A stretch of 64,000 nt of DNA from Streptoalloteichus hindustanus (GTDB lineage: Bacteria; Actinomycetota; Actinomycetes; Mycobacteriales; Pseudonocardiaceae): NCBI RefSeq assembly GCF_900129375.1, contig NZ_FQVN01000003.1:186001-250000 (forward strand). Direction: 5' to 3'. This document shows positions 16,623 through 28,864 of the stretch, piece after piece (within the stretch, counting starts at the first letter, position 1; the number at the start of each line of letters is the position of its first letter). The translations under genes and the position numbers were made by a program. Below the pieces are notes generated by a model. The model was given only the letters and a program-made list of their open reading frames with translations. It searched no databases and was not told the origin of the DNA.

Positions 16623-17240
16623 TCACTTCGCGGCCTTCAGGTTCTGAATCACCAACTCAGCGACCCGCCCAGTCACCCGGCACGACGTCGCGTAATCCGG
16701 GTTCCCCTCCTGAACATGGACAATGACCGAGAACGATGTCTTTTCAGAAACCCCAACCCAGGAACCGCAATTACCCATCGACTCGGCCTTCGCGCTCTCG
16801 TTAGCGTGCACCGCAGGATAACCGCCCACCTGAAAAACCCTGAAATCCGCATACTTACCGCGATTCAGGTATATGGCCTCCAAGCCGTAGATGTCCTTGA
16901 CCCGCAGGCCGACATTGATCGACGTGTCCCGAACGGTGTCAGCACCGCGCCACGAGCACTCCGGTCCCAGGATGCTGTCTCCCGGCTTGGGTGGTTTCGC
17001 CTTCGTCAAACTCGCCACTTGCTCAGGCTTCAACAACTCGCACGGCCTACCCTCGAACGGCTTCACATCCAACGCCGGCTGACTCAATGGCGGCGACAAC
17101 CGTTCCTTCCCGGACCCACTCAACGTCGCCGATCCCGATCCGGCACTCGAAGCGCCGGGCTGACCCGCTACACCCGCTGAACACCCCGCCAGCGCCACCA
17201 ACGCGACGCCCGCCACCATCAACGCAACAACACGACGCAC
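16623..17240 (-). CDS. DUF3558 lipoprotein, copy 2
   Basis: A 205-residue exported lipoprotein: GTG start, signal VVALMVAGVALVALAGC with a good lipobox, then a Gly/Ser linker and a DUF3558 domain with RPCELLKPEQVASLTKAKP, LGPECSWRGADTVRD and the tail RVAELVIQNLKAAK. DUF3558 proteins are common in Pseudonocardiaceae beside PPE and EspG genes; their function is unknown. It is a tandem paralogue of the gene at 17269-17889, 28 nt away. Confidence 0.9.
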   Translation of the reverse strand: MRRVVALMVAGVALVALAGCSAGVAGQPGASSAGSGSATLSGSGKERLSPPLSQPALDVKPFEGRPCELLKPEQVASLTKAKPPKPGDSILGPECSWRGADTVRDTSINVGLRVKDIYGLEAIYLNRGKYADFRVFQVGGYPAVHANESAKAESMGNCGSWVGVSEKTSFSVIVHVQEGNPDYATSCRVTGRVAELVIQNLKAAK

Positions 17241-17268
17241 ACTCAGCCCCAGAGTTACAGCACGTCCC

Positions 17269-17889
17269 TTACTTGGCTGCTTTCAGATTCTGGATCACGA
17301 ACTCCGCTACACGCTCCGTTATCCGACACGAGGTCACAAAGTCCGGGTTCCCTTTATTGGCATGGACAATAATGTACAGTGCCGTGGAGTCAGACACACC
17401 TACCATTGACTTGCAGATCCCGTTCATGGGACCCTCACGATCCTCACTCGCATGCACCCCCGGATAACCCTCGACCCTAAAATCGCGAAAGAAGGGGAAC
17501 GTAGATCGACGCAGATAAGCGCCTTCCAAACCCTCCCCAGTCTTGACATTAAGAGCCACAAAGATTCGCGTATCTCGGACGGGATCAGCCGCAGGCCACG
17601 CGCACTCCGGCCCCAGATTGCCGTCTGCAGGCTTAGGTGGATTTGACTTCGTCAAACTCGCCACCTGCTCAGGCTTCAACAACTCACACGGCCTAGCATT
17701 AAAAGGTTTAAGATCCAAGGGTTGCTGATTCAACGGCGGTGACAAACGTTCCTTCGCAGACCCGGCCGACGGCGACGAGCCCACGCCAGCACCCGAAGCA
17801 CTAGGCTGCCCGGATACACCCGACGAACAGCCGGCGCTCAGCGCCACCAGTCCGACACCCACCACCATCAACGCAACAACCCGACGCAC
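17269..17889 (-). CDS. DUF3558 lipoprotein, copy 1 (lower GC)
   Basis: A 206-residue lipoprotein with signal VVALMVVGVGLVALSAGC and the DUF3558 core RPCELLKPEQVASLTKSNP, LGPECAWPAADPVRD and tail RVAEFVIQNLKAAK. It is a clear tandem duplicate of the downstream copy: signal, KERLSPPL block and both ends are nearly the same, while the middle has diverged. Its middle uses A/T-ending codons much more than its neighbours (for example around 17480-17580 and 17695-17715). It starts 2 nt after the PE-like gene stop. Confidence 0.88.
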   Translation of the reverse strand: MRRVVALMVVGVGLVALSAGCSSGVSGQPSASGAGVGSSPSAGSAKERLSPPLNQQPLDLKPFNARPCELLKPEQVASLTKSNPPKPADGNLGPECAWPAADPVRDTRIFVALNVKTGEGLEGAYLRRSTFPFFRDFRVEGYPGVHASEDREGPMNGICKSMVGVSDSTALYIIVHANKGNPDFVTSCRITERVAEFVIQNLKAAK

Positions 17890-17891
17890 GT

Positions 17892-18302
17892 TCAGCCCTT
17901 CACTCGCGTGGTGTTGGCCTGCTCCGCCTCGCGGTAGGCCTTCAACGACGCCTCCAAGTTGGCGATCGTCGCCTTGATCGCCTCCTGGTAGGCACGGTTC
18001 GCCTGCTCATGGCAGCCGTCCCTGCCCACCGCGACCTTCGCGATCTCCTGCGCGGCTCGCTGGCTGTGCATGTCCTCCGCCGGCGGTCTGACATACGCGA
18101 GTGAGCTTGCCTGCTCGTTGATCGCAGCCAACTCCGTCACAACTGCATTGAGGTCGTCGATGAGCTGCTGGGCGTTGGCCGGGTCGACCGTGAACTTGCC
18201 ACCACCCGCGACCATCGCCCCGCCCGCGACTGCTCCGCCCGCAGCGCCCATGACGGGAAGGCCGGCGGTGAACGAGAGCCGGTCCAGGAAGCTCTCTGAC
18301 AT
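17892..18302 (-). CDS. PE-like small helical ESX protein
   Basis: A 136-residue protein from ATG 18302 with GGGGGAC upstream. After a Gly/Ala stretch (GAAGGAVAGGAMVAGGG) come two long helices, ANAQQLIDDLNAVVTELAAI and a second ending SLKAYREAEQ. YREAE fits the YxxxD/E signal of type VII secretion substrates. It leads the operon whose later members are two DUF3558 lipoproteins, a PPE-like protein and EspG, so it may be the PE-like partner of the PPE protein. The assignment is by architecture, not by a close family match. Confidence 0.65.
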   Translation of the reverse strand: MSESFLDRLSFTAGLPVMGAAGGAVAGGAMVAGGGKFTVDPANAQQLIDDLNAVVTELAAINEQASSLAYVRPPAEDMHSQRAAQEIAKVAVGRDGCHEQANRAYQEAIKATIANLEASLKAYREAEQANTTRVKG

Positions 18303-18410
18303 GACTATGTCCCCCTAAGCACACAAGATCCGCAGGGCAGTCTCGCACAGGAGACAGGGCAGGCTGTGACGTTTGGTCACGTGTGGACCACAAGGAGTAG
18401 TCCATATGGA

Positions 18411-18443
18411 AGCGCCCCGCCGGACGGGAACCGGCGGGGCGCT
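18411..18443. terminator. 13-bp perfect stem terminator after gltD
   Basis: AGCGCCCCGCCGG and CCGGCGGGGCGCT pair perfectly around a 7-nt loop. It lies 12 nt past the gltD stop on the minus strand and upstream of the ESX operon leader. Confidence 0.75.
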
Positions 18444-18455
18444 GAGGAGAAGCGC

Positions 18456-19953
18456 TTAGCGGACGGCGAGTGGCAACGCGGTGGGGTGGACCGGAGCCGG
18501 GAGGTCCGACGAGCCGGTGAGGAAGCTGTCCACGGCGTGCGCCACGGACCGCCCCTCCGCAATGGCCCACACCACGAGCGAGGCGCCGCGGTGCGCGTCG
18601 CCGCAGACGAAGACGCCCGGCGCGGTGGTCTGCCAGTCGGCGCCGCAGGAGATGGTGCGACGCCGGCTGAGCTGGATGTCCAGACCGTCCAGCAGGGCCA
18701 TCGGCTCCACGCCCTCGAACCCGATCGCCAGCAGGGCGAGGTCGCAGGGCAGCTCCTCGACCTCGTCGGAGATCGGGATCACCTGGCGGCGGCCGTCCGC
18801 GTCCTTCTCCACCCGCACCTTCCGCAGGTGCACCGACCGCACGTGCCCGGCCTCGTCGCCGACGAACCGCTCCACGGCGACCGCGAACTTCCGCTCGCCG
18901 CCCTCGTCGTGCGCGGGGTAGCTGCGCAGGAGCAGCGGCCACACCGGCCACGGCGACAGGTCGTCGTCGCGGACCAGCGGCGGCTCGGGGTACTGGTCGA
19001 GCTGGAGGACGCTCGCCGCGCCCTGCCGGTGCGCGGTGCCCAGGCAGTCGGCCGCGGTGTCCCCGCCGCCGATGATCACCACGTGCCGGCCGTGCGCGTC
19101 GATCGCGGTCGGCCCGTCGCCCTCGCAGAACCGGTTGGCCGGCACCAGGTGCTCCATGGCCAGGTGCACGCCCGCCAGCTCCCGGCCGGGCACCGCGCGG
19201 TCGTCCCTGCCGCGCAGCGCGCCGACGGCGAGCACCACGGCGTCGAAGCCGGCGCGCAGCTCCTCGACCGTCAGGTCGACGCCGACCTCGCAGTTGGTGA
19301 CGAACCGGGTGCCCTCGGCCCGCATCTGGGCGAGCCGGCGGTCCAGCACCGACTTCTCCAGCTTGAACTCGGGGATGCCGTAGCGGAGCAGCCCGCCCAG
19401 CCGGTCGTCCCGCTCGAACACGGTGACGTCGTGGCCGGCCCGGGTCAGCTGCTGCGCGGCGGCGAGCCCCGCCGGGCCGGAGCCGACGACGGCGACGCGC
19501 CGCCCGGAGGACACCGCGGCCGGCATCGGCCGGACGGTGCCCTCCTCCCACGCGGTGTCGGCGATGGTCTGCTCGACCCGCTTGATGGTCACCGCCCCGC
19601 CGGACAACGGCGAGATCGCCAGCACGCAGGCCGACTCGCACGGCGCCGGGCACAGCCGACCGGTGAACTCCGGGAAGTTGTTGGTGGCGTGCAGGCGTTC
19701 GCTCGCCGCCTCCCACTGTCCACGTCGGACCAGGTCGTTCCACTCCGGGATGAGGTTGCCCAGCGGACAACCGGCCGTTCCCGAGTGGCAGAACGGAATG
19801 CCGCAGTCCATGCAGCGGGTCGCCTGGTCGCGCACCTGCCGGTCGCGCACGTCGCGCGGCTGCTCGACGTAGACCTCGGCCCAGTCGGCGGTCCGCTCCG
19901 CGACCGGGCGCTTGGCGCCCTCGGCCCTGGCGTGCTTGAGGAAACCGTACGGG

Positions 19954-19961
<8 letters not shown>
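18456..19961 (-). CDS. gltD: glutamate synthase (NADPH) small subunit
   Basis: A 501-residue FAD/iron-sulfur subunit that passes electrons from NADPH to the GltB large subunit for glutamate synthesis from 2-oxoglutarate and glutamine. The N-terminal Cys clusters are [16 protein letters not shown] and [14 protein letters not shown] binding is [15 protein letters not shown] and NADPH binding is [14 protein letters not shown]. It starts [15 protein letters not shown] at GTG 19961, overlapping the gltB stop by 8 nt, so the two are translationally coupled. Confidence 0.97.
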
Positions 19962-24546
<4,585 letters not shown>

Positions 24547-24572
24547 GGGCAGACCTCCTTCGTCGTCCTCGG

Positions 24573-24661
24573 GCTCCGCTCACCGGGAGCGGAGCTCCAT
24601 GGGTGGGGATGGACGGGACGACGATGGCCCGCAAGGAAAGGCCCGCGAGACAACCGCGGGC
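24573..24661 (-). promoter_or_regulatory. two hairpins in the gltB leader
   Basis: GCTCCGCTC-ACCGG-GAGCGGAGC (24573-24595) is a 9-bp perfect stem about 27 nt before the gltB start. GCCCGCG-AGACAAC-CGCGGGC (24641-24661) is a 7-bp perfect stem further upstream. They could be leader structures or chance in GC-rich DNA. No short leader peptide is evident. Confidence 0.35.
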
Positions 24662-24676
24662 GACGTTGCGGCGACT

Positions 24677-24692
24677 GTAACAGCCAGGAAAC
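24677..24692 (-). promoter_or_regulatory. GlnR-type nitrogen box
   Basis: GTAAC-AGCCAG-GAAAC matches the actinobacterial GlnR consensus gTnAC-n6-GaAAC exactly. It is 131-146 nt upstream of the gltB start. A second GTAAC half-site is at 24733-24737. GlnR is the global nitrogen regulator of Streptomyces, Amycolatopsis and mycobacteria and is known to act on glutamine/glutamate genes. Binding here is inferred from the motif and place. Confidence 0.6.
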
Positions 24693-24835
24693 CGCAAATC
24701 ACCCCCTCATGAGTGAACCTGCCCATGCGGGTGTAACGATTTGAGTGACCTGAACGACAAAGCACCCGACACACGCCCCGCCGCGGACCGCGGGTCCGCA
24801 CGGCGGCGGCGCGCTCTCGTTCACCCTACGTCCTG

Positions 24836-25020
24836 GTAACGTTCCCCCGCTGACGACCGGTGGGGTGGCGAGGCTCCCACCGCTGGTCAGCGGCGTCGCG
24901 TGGCAGCGGAGCCGGGTGGTCCCGGCCCCGTCGAACCCGCAACGGAAGTGCCGCGCCGCGGCCACTCCCCACGGTGTCCGGCCGAGGTCGGCTGCCCGCG
25001 CGCCGAGACCGAACCACCGC
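24836..25020 (+). promoter_or_regulatory. probable cobalamin riboswitch upstream of btuFCD-like genes
   Basis: The leader holds elements resembling the conserved cobalamin riboswitch core in order: GCGGAGCCGGGTGG with its pairing CCCGG (24905-24926), ACCCGCAACGG (24936-24946), and a B12-box-like CGAGACCGAACCACC ending near 25018. It lies 74 nt upstream of an ABC importer of the cobalamin/siderophore type. Several positions depart from consensus, so a covariance search is needed. Confidence 0.45.
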
Positions 25021-25093
25021 GCGAGCGAGGTCGCGGCGCCCACCGCCTCGTCCGCGGGCCGCGTCCCGCCCGCCGACCGACTGACGAGGAACT

Positions 25094-26065
25094 ATGACCG
25101 GGCACTCCACCCACCCTGGACGTCGCACGCGCGGCCGCCGGCTGGTCGCCGGCGTCGTCGCCCTGTTCACCCTGGCCGGGCTGACCGCCTGCGCCAACCG
25201 CGAGCAGGCCGCCGACCCGGGCGCCACCAGCTCCGCCCCCACCTCCACCAGCGCGTTCCCGGTCGAGGTGTCCGTGCCCGGCGGCCGGCCGGTCCGGCTG
25301 GAGAAGAAGCCGCAGCGCATCGTCTCGCTCAGCCCGACGACCACCGAGATGCTGTACGCCGTCGGCGCGGGCAAGCAGGTCGTGGCGGTGGACAAGCTGT
25401 CCAACCACCCGGCCGAGGCGCCCAGGACCGAGCTGTCCGGCTTCAACCCCAACGTGGAGGCCGTCGCCGGCCAGACCCCCGACCTGGTGGTCGCCTCCGA
25501 CGACCGCAACAACCTGGTGTCCGGGCTGGCCGCGGTGAAGGTGCCGGTCCTGCTGCTGCCGGCCGCGACCACCCTGGACGGGACCGCCGAGGAGCTGCGG
25601 GCGCTGGGCAGGGCCACCGGGCACGCGGCCGAGGCCGACGAGGCGGCCCGCGGGATGCGGTCCGAGATCGAGAAGATCGTCAGGGACACCCCGAAGCCGG
25701 CCAGGCAGCTCAGCTACTACCACGAGCTGGACAGCAAGCTGTACTCCGTCACATCGAAGACCTTCATCGGACAGGTCTATGCCATGTTCGGGCTGCGCAA
25801 CATCGCCGACGCGGCCAACTCGGCGGCCGGCGACTACCCGCAGCTGTCGGCCGAGCACGTGGTCAACGCCAACCCCGACCTGGTCTTCCTCGCCGACCTG
25901 GAGACGCCGCAGGCCGTCGCGGCCCGCCCGGGCTGGCAGGGCGTGACCGCCGTCCAGCGCGGCCACGTCGTGTCGCTGGACCCGGACACCGCCTCCCGCT
26001 GGGGGCCGCGCGTGGTCGAGCTCGTCCGCCAGGTCGCGGCCGCGGTCGCCAAGGCCGGGAAGTAG
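25094..26065 (+). CDS. ABC importer substrate-binding lipoprotein (BtuF/FhuD type)
   Basis: A 323-residue extracytoplasmic binding protein. The signal VAGVVALFTLAGLTAC has a lipobox, then a Ser/Thr-rich linker. The periplasmic-binding domain has PQRIVSLSPTTTEMLYAVGAG, SGFNPNVEAVAGQTPDLVVA and PDLVFLADLETP, typical of class III binding proteins for cobalamin or ferric siderophores. ATG 25094 follows GACGAGGA. The possible cobalamin riboswitch upstream favours vitamin B12. The permease and ATPase genes follow. Confidence 0.88.
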   Translation: MTGHSTHPGRRTRGRRLVAGVVALFTLAGLTACANREQAADPGATSSAPTSTSAFPVEVSVPGGRPVRLEKKPQRIVSLSPTTTEMLYAVGAGKQVVAVDKLSNHPAEAPRTELSGFNPNVEAVAGQTPDLVVASDDRNNLVSGLAAVKVPVLLLPAATTLDGTAEELRALGRATGHAAEADEAARGMRSEIEKIVRDTPKPARQLSYYHELDSKLYSVTSKTFIGQVYAMFGLRNIADAANSAAGDYPQLSAEHVVNANPDLVFLADLETPQAVAARPGWQGVTAVQRGHVVSLDPDTASRWGPRVVELVRQVAAAVAKAGK

Positions 26066-26140
26066 ACCCCGAGAAGCCGGCCCTGGAACAACCAGGGCGA
26101 ACAAGCAGCCAGGGCGAGCAGACAGGGAAGCAGGCGCCGG

Positions 26141-26176
26141 GCCGGTGCGGGAGGGACCTGACCCTCCCGCACCGGC
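26141..26176 (+). terminator. 15-bp perfect hairpin between btuF- and btuC-like genes
   Basis: GCCGGTGCGGGAGGG and CCCTCCCGCACCGGC pair perfectly around ACCTGA, ending 13 nt before the permease ATG. Within an operon this can act as a partial terminator or 3'-end stabiliser, raising binding protein over membrane subunits. The only GGAGG-like site near the permease start is inside the stem, so it may also limit initiation. No U-run follows. Confidence 0.6.
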
Positions 26177-26189
26177 AGGCCGCCACCTC

Positions 26190-27272
26190 ATGATGTCGAC
26201 GACCTCTCACACCTCCGACCACCCTCCGGGCGCGCGGGAGCGCCTGCCCAGGGCGACCCGGCTCTCGGCGCGGCACGTGGCGCTCGCCGCGGCGCTCGTG
26301 GCCGCCGTCGCCACCGGCTCGGTGCTGCTCGGCGCGATCGACCTCGGCTGGCAGCGGGTGCTGGGCGAGGTGGTCGCCCAGCTCACCGGCGGCACGTCGC
26401 CGCTGTCCGAGCGCGAGGCGGCGATCCTGTGGCAGCTGCGGGTGCCGCGGGTCGTGCTCGCCGGCCTGGTGGGCGCGGCGCTGGCCGGCTCCGGAGCCGC
26501 CTACCAGGGCGTGTTCCGCAACCCGCTGGCCGACCCCTACCTGCTCGGCGCGGCGGCCGGCGCCGGGCTGGGGGCGACCCTGGTCCTGGTGGTGGCGCCC
26601 GGCGCCGGCCACGGCGCGCTCGGCCCGCTGCCGCTGGCCGCGTTCGTCGGGGCGGTCGGCGGGGTGGCCCTGAGCTGGGTGCTGGGCCGCTCCGCCGGCA
26701 ACGGCACGGCGACGCTCGTGCTGGCCGGCGTCGCGGTGAGCGCGTTCCTCACCGCCGCGCAGACGTTCGTCCAGCAGTTGCGCGGCGAAACGCTGCGCGA
26801 GGTCTACACGTGGATGCTCGGCGGCCTCGGCACCACCGGGTGGGACGAGGTGCTCGTCGTGCTGCCCTACCTGGCGGCGGCCGCGGTCGTGCTGTGCCTG
26901 TCCGGCCGGCTGTTGGACCTGCTCGCGCTGGGCGACGAGGAGGCCGGCGCGCTGGGCCTGCGGCCCGGGGTGGTCCGGGTCGTGGTGCTCGCGGCGGCCT
27001 CGCTGGCCACGGCGGCGGCGGTCGCGGTGAGCGGTCTGATCGGGTTCGTGGGCATCGTCGTGCCGCACCTGGTGCGGCTGGCGGTGGCCGGGAGCTACCG
27101 CGTGGTGCTGCCGCTGTCGTTGCTGGGCGGCGCCGGGTTCCTCGTGCTGGCCGACACGGTGGCCAGGACCGTGCTCGCGCCGGCCGAGCTGCCGGTCGGC
27201 GTGATCACGGCGTTCGCCGGCGCGCCGTTCTTCGCGCTGGTGCTGCGCAGGACGAGGGGACGGGTGCGATGA
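26190..27272 (+). CDS. FecCD/BtuC-family ABC permease
   Basis: A 360-residue inner-membrane subunit with about ten helices. Family marks are LWQLRVPRVVLAGLVGAALAGSGAAYQG, RNPLADPYLLG, WMLGGLG and GLIGFVGIVVPHLVRL. Starts are the ATG at 26190 or 26193 (adjacent ATGs). The gene overlaps the ATPase gene by 4 nt (ATGA). Together with the binding protein upstream and ATPase downstream it forms a complete importer for cobalamin or a siderophore. Confidence 0.92.
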   Translation: MMSTTSHTSDHPPGARERLPRATRLSARHVALAAALVAAVATGSVLLGAIDLGWQRVLGEVVAQLTGGTSPLSEREAAILWQLRVPRVVLAGLVGAALAGSGAAYQGVFRNPLADPYLLGAAAGAGLGATLVLVVAPGAGHGALGPLPLAAFVGAVGGVALSWVLGRSAGNGTATLVLAGVAVSAFLTAAQTFVQQLRGETLREVYTWMLGGLGTTGWDEVLVVLPYLAAAAVVLCLSGRLLDLLALGDEEAGALGLRPGVVRVVVLAAASLATAAAVAVSGLIGFVGIVVPHLVRLAVAGSYRVVLPLSLLGGAGFLVLADTVARTVLAPAELPVGVITAFAGAPFFALVLRRTRGRVR

Positions 27273-28057
27273 CGGTGGCGGCGGACGGCTCCGCGCTCGA
27301 ACTCCGGGGGCTCAGCGCCGGCTACCGCGGCCGGTGGGTCGTGCGGGACGTCGACGTCGCGGTGCGCCGCGGTGCCTGGGTGGCGGTCATCGGCCCCAAC
27401 GGGGCCGGCAAGTCCACCCTGCTCAAGGCGGTCGCCGGCCTGGTGGACCACACCGGGGAGGTGTTGCTGCACGGCGAACCCCTCTCCCGGCTGGGACCCC
27501 GGGCGCGGGCCAGAGCCGTCGGGTACGCGCCGCAGACGCCCGAACTGCCCGAGGGGCTCACCGTCACCGACTACGTCCTGTTCGGCCGCACACCCCACCT
27601 CGGGCCGCTGGCCAGGGAGAGCCGCGCCGACCTGGAGATCGTCGCCGACGCCCTGGACCGGCTCGACCTGAGCGCGCTCGCGCACCGGCCGCTGCGGACG
27701 TTGTCCGGCGGCGAGCGGCAGCGGGCGGTGCTCGGCCGCGCGCTGGCCCAGCGGGCCGACCTGCTGCTGCTCGACGAGCCGACCACCGGCCTGGACATCG
27801 GCCACGCGCAGGCGCTGCTCGACCTGGTCGACCACCTGCGCAGGGCGGACGGCACCACGGTGGTGAGCACCCTGCACGACCTGACGCTGGCCGCCCAGTA
27901 CGCCGACGAGCTGGTCCTGGTCGACCGGGGCCGGGTGGTGGCCGCCGGCCCACCGGCCGACGTGCTCACGGCCGAGTTGCTCGCCGCCCGCTACGCGGCC
28001 CGCGTCACGATCCTCACCACTCCGGACGGCGCTCCGGTCGTCGCGCCCGTCCGCTGA
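27269..28057 (+). CDS. ABC transporter ATP-binding protein (BtuD/FecE type)
   Basis: A 262-residue ATPase. Walker A is GPNGAGKST (about residues 46-54), the Q-loop lies in GYAPQTPELPEGLTV, the signature is LSGGERQRAVLGRAL and Walker B is LLLLDEPTTGLD, with the H-loop in STLHDL. It energises the upstream permease. Its ATG overlaps the permease stop, so the subunits are translationally coupled. Confidence 0.93.
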   Translation: MTVAADGSALELRGLSAGYRGRWVVRDVDVAVRRGAWVAVIGPNGAGKSTLLKAVAGLVDHTGEVLLHGEPLSRLGPRARARAVGYAPQTPELPEGLTVTDYVLFGRTPHLGPLARESRADLEIVADALDRLDLSALAHRPLRTLSGGERQRAVLGRALAQRADLLLLDEPTTGLDIGHAQALLDLVDHLRRADGTTVVSTLHDLTLAAQYADELVLVDRGRVVAAGPPADVLTAELLAARYAARVTILTTPDGAPVVAPVR

Positions 28058-28140
28058 CCGGGCGACCGCAGGCGGCCCGACGCGACGCGAGGCGATGGAG
28101 ACGACGCGCTCGGGGCGCGTCGGCGACCAAAACTCACTTC

Positions 28141-28156
28141 GTACAGAATGTACAGT
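28141..28156 (+). promoter_or_regulatory. autoregulatory operator and -10 of the toxin-antitoxin operon
   Basis: GTACA-GAA-TGTAC (28141-28153) is a perfect 5+3+5 palindrome with TGTAC arms like those bound by YefM-family antitoxins. A -10-like TACAGT (28151-28156) overlaps it and is seven nucleotides from ATG 28163, so the message may be leaderless and shut off directly by antitoxin binding. Confidence 0.55.
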
Positions 28157-28162
28157 TTTCGC

Positions 28163-28408
28163 ATGAGCACGACGCCGTACGAACTCCCGCTGACCGAGGC
28201 GCGCGCCCGGCTCGGCGAGTTGGTGGACGAGGCCGAGCACACCGGGCGGGTCACGTACCTGACGCGCCACGGCCGGCGCGCAGCGGCGATCGTCCCGGTG
28301 GCGATGGTCGACGGGGACGAGCTCGCGGACCGGCTCGCCGTCCGCGAGGCGACGATCGCCGAGGTCATGACCGAGGAAGCGGAGCTGATGAGGAGGCTGG
28401 CCGAATGA
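28163..28408 (+). CDS. Phd/YefM-family antitoxin
   Basis: An 81-residue protein with the Phd/YefM pattern: YELPLTEARARLGELVDEAE, VTYLTRHGRRAAAIVPV and a C-terminal EAELMRRLAE helix that would wrap the toxin. ATG 28163 is preferred over ATG 28148, which lies inside the operator palindrome. The stop overlaps the toxin ATG (ATGA). It is expected to neutralise the Doc-type toxin and repress the operon. Confidence 0.9.
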   Translation: MSTTPYELPLTEARARLGELVDEAEHTGRVTYLTRHGRRAAAIVPVAMVDGDELADRLAVREATIAEVMTEEAELMRRLAE

Positions 28409-28803
28409 GCGGGGACCCGCGTTACCCCACCCTCGACGACGCGGTCGCGCTCGCCACCGCGTTCCTCGGCGAACCTCCGGAAGTGCGCGACTGGGGCATG
28501 CTCCAGGCGGCGCTGGACCGCCCCCGGACGACGTTGTTCGGCGCGGACGCCTATCCCGAGCTCGCGGACAAGGCCGGGGCGCTGCTGCACTCCCTCGCGC
28601 GCAACCACCCGCTGATCGATGGGAACAAGCGGCTGGCCTGGATCAGCGTCAAGTACCTCGTCCGCCTGAACGGGCACAACATCCACCTCCCGAGCACCGA
28701 CGACGGCTACGACCTCGTGATCTCGGCCGCCGAGGGGACGGCGGACGCCGCCGGGCTCTCCCGGACGATCGGCGGGTGGATGAGGCCGCTGCCCCAGCGG
28801 TGA
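28405..28803 (+). CDS. Fic/Doc-family toxin (death-on-curing type)
   Basis: A 132-residue Fic-fold protein with the core HPLIDGNKRLAW (about residues 70-81), giving the catalytic His and the Asp-Gly-Asn-Lys-Arg phosphate-binding loop. Doc of phage P1 phosphorylates EF-Tu and carries an altered loop (DANKR); the canonical Gly here leaves AMP transfer possible. Size and pairing with a Phd antitoxin support a toxin role. It ends at a strong bidirectional terminator. Confidence 0.88.
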   Translation: MSGDPRYPTLDDAVALATAFLGEPPEVRDWGMLQAALDRPRTTLFGADAYPELADKAGALLHSLARNHPLIDGNKRLAWISVKYLVRLNGHNIHLPSTDDGYDLVISAAEGTADAAGLSRTIGGWMRPLPQR

Positions 28804-28846
28804 GGGCGGGCTCGCCGACCCCCCAGGGGTTGGCGAGCCCGCCCTC
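28802..28846. terminator. 15-bp perfect stem terminator between doc and dctA
   Basis: GAGGGCGGGCTCGCC and GGCGAGCCCGCCCTC pair perfectly around a 15-nt loop. It begins in the toxin stop codon and serves the convergent dctA gene as well. Confidence 0.75.
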
Positions 28847-28864
28847 GTGCGGCCAGACGCGGCG

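Noticed and set aside
24699-25689. Minus-strand ORFs across the gltB/btuF divergent region
   Set aside because: They are antisense to the binding-protein gene and the likely riboswitch, with no recognisable domain.
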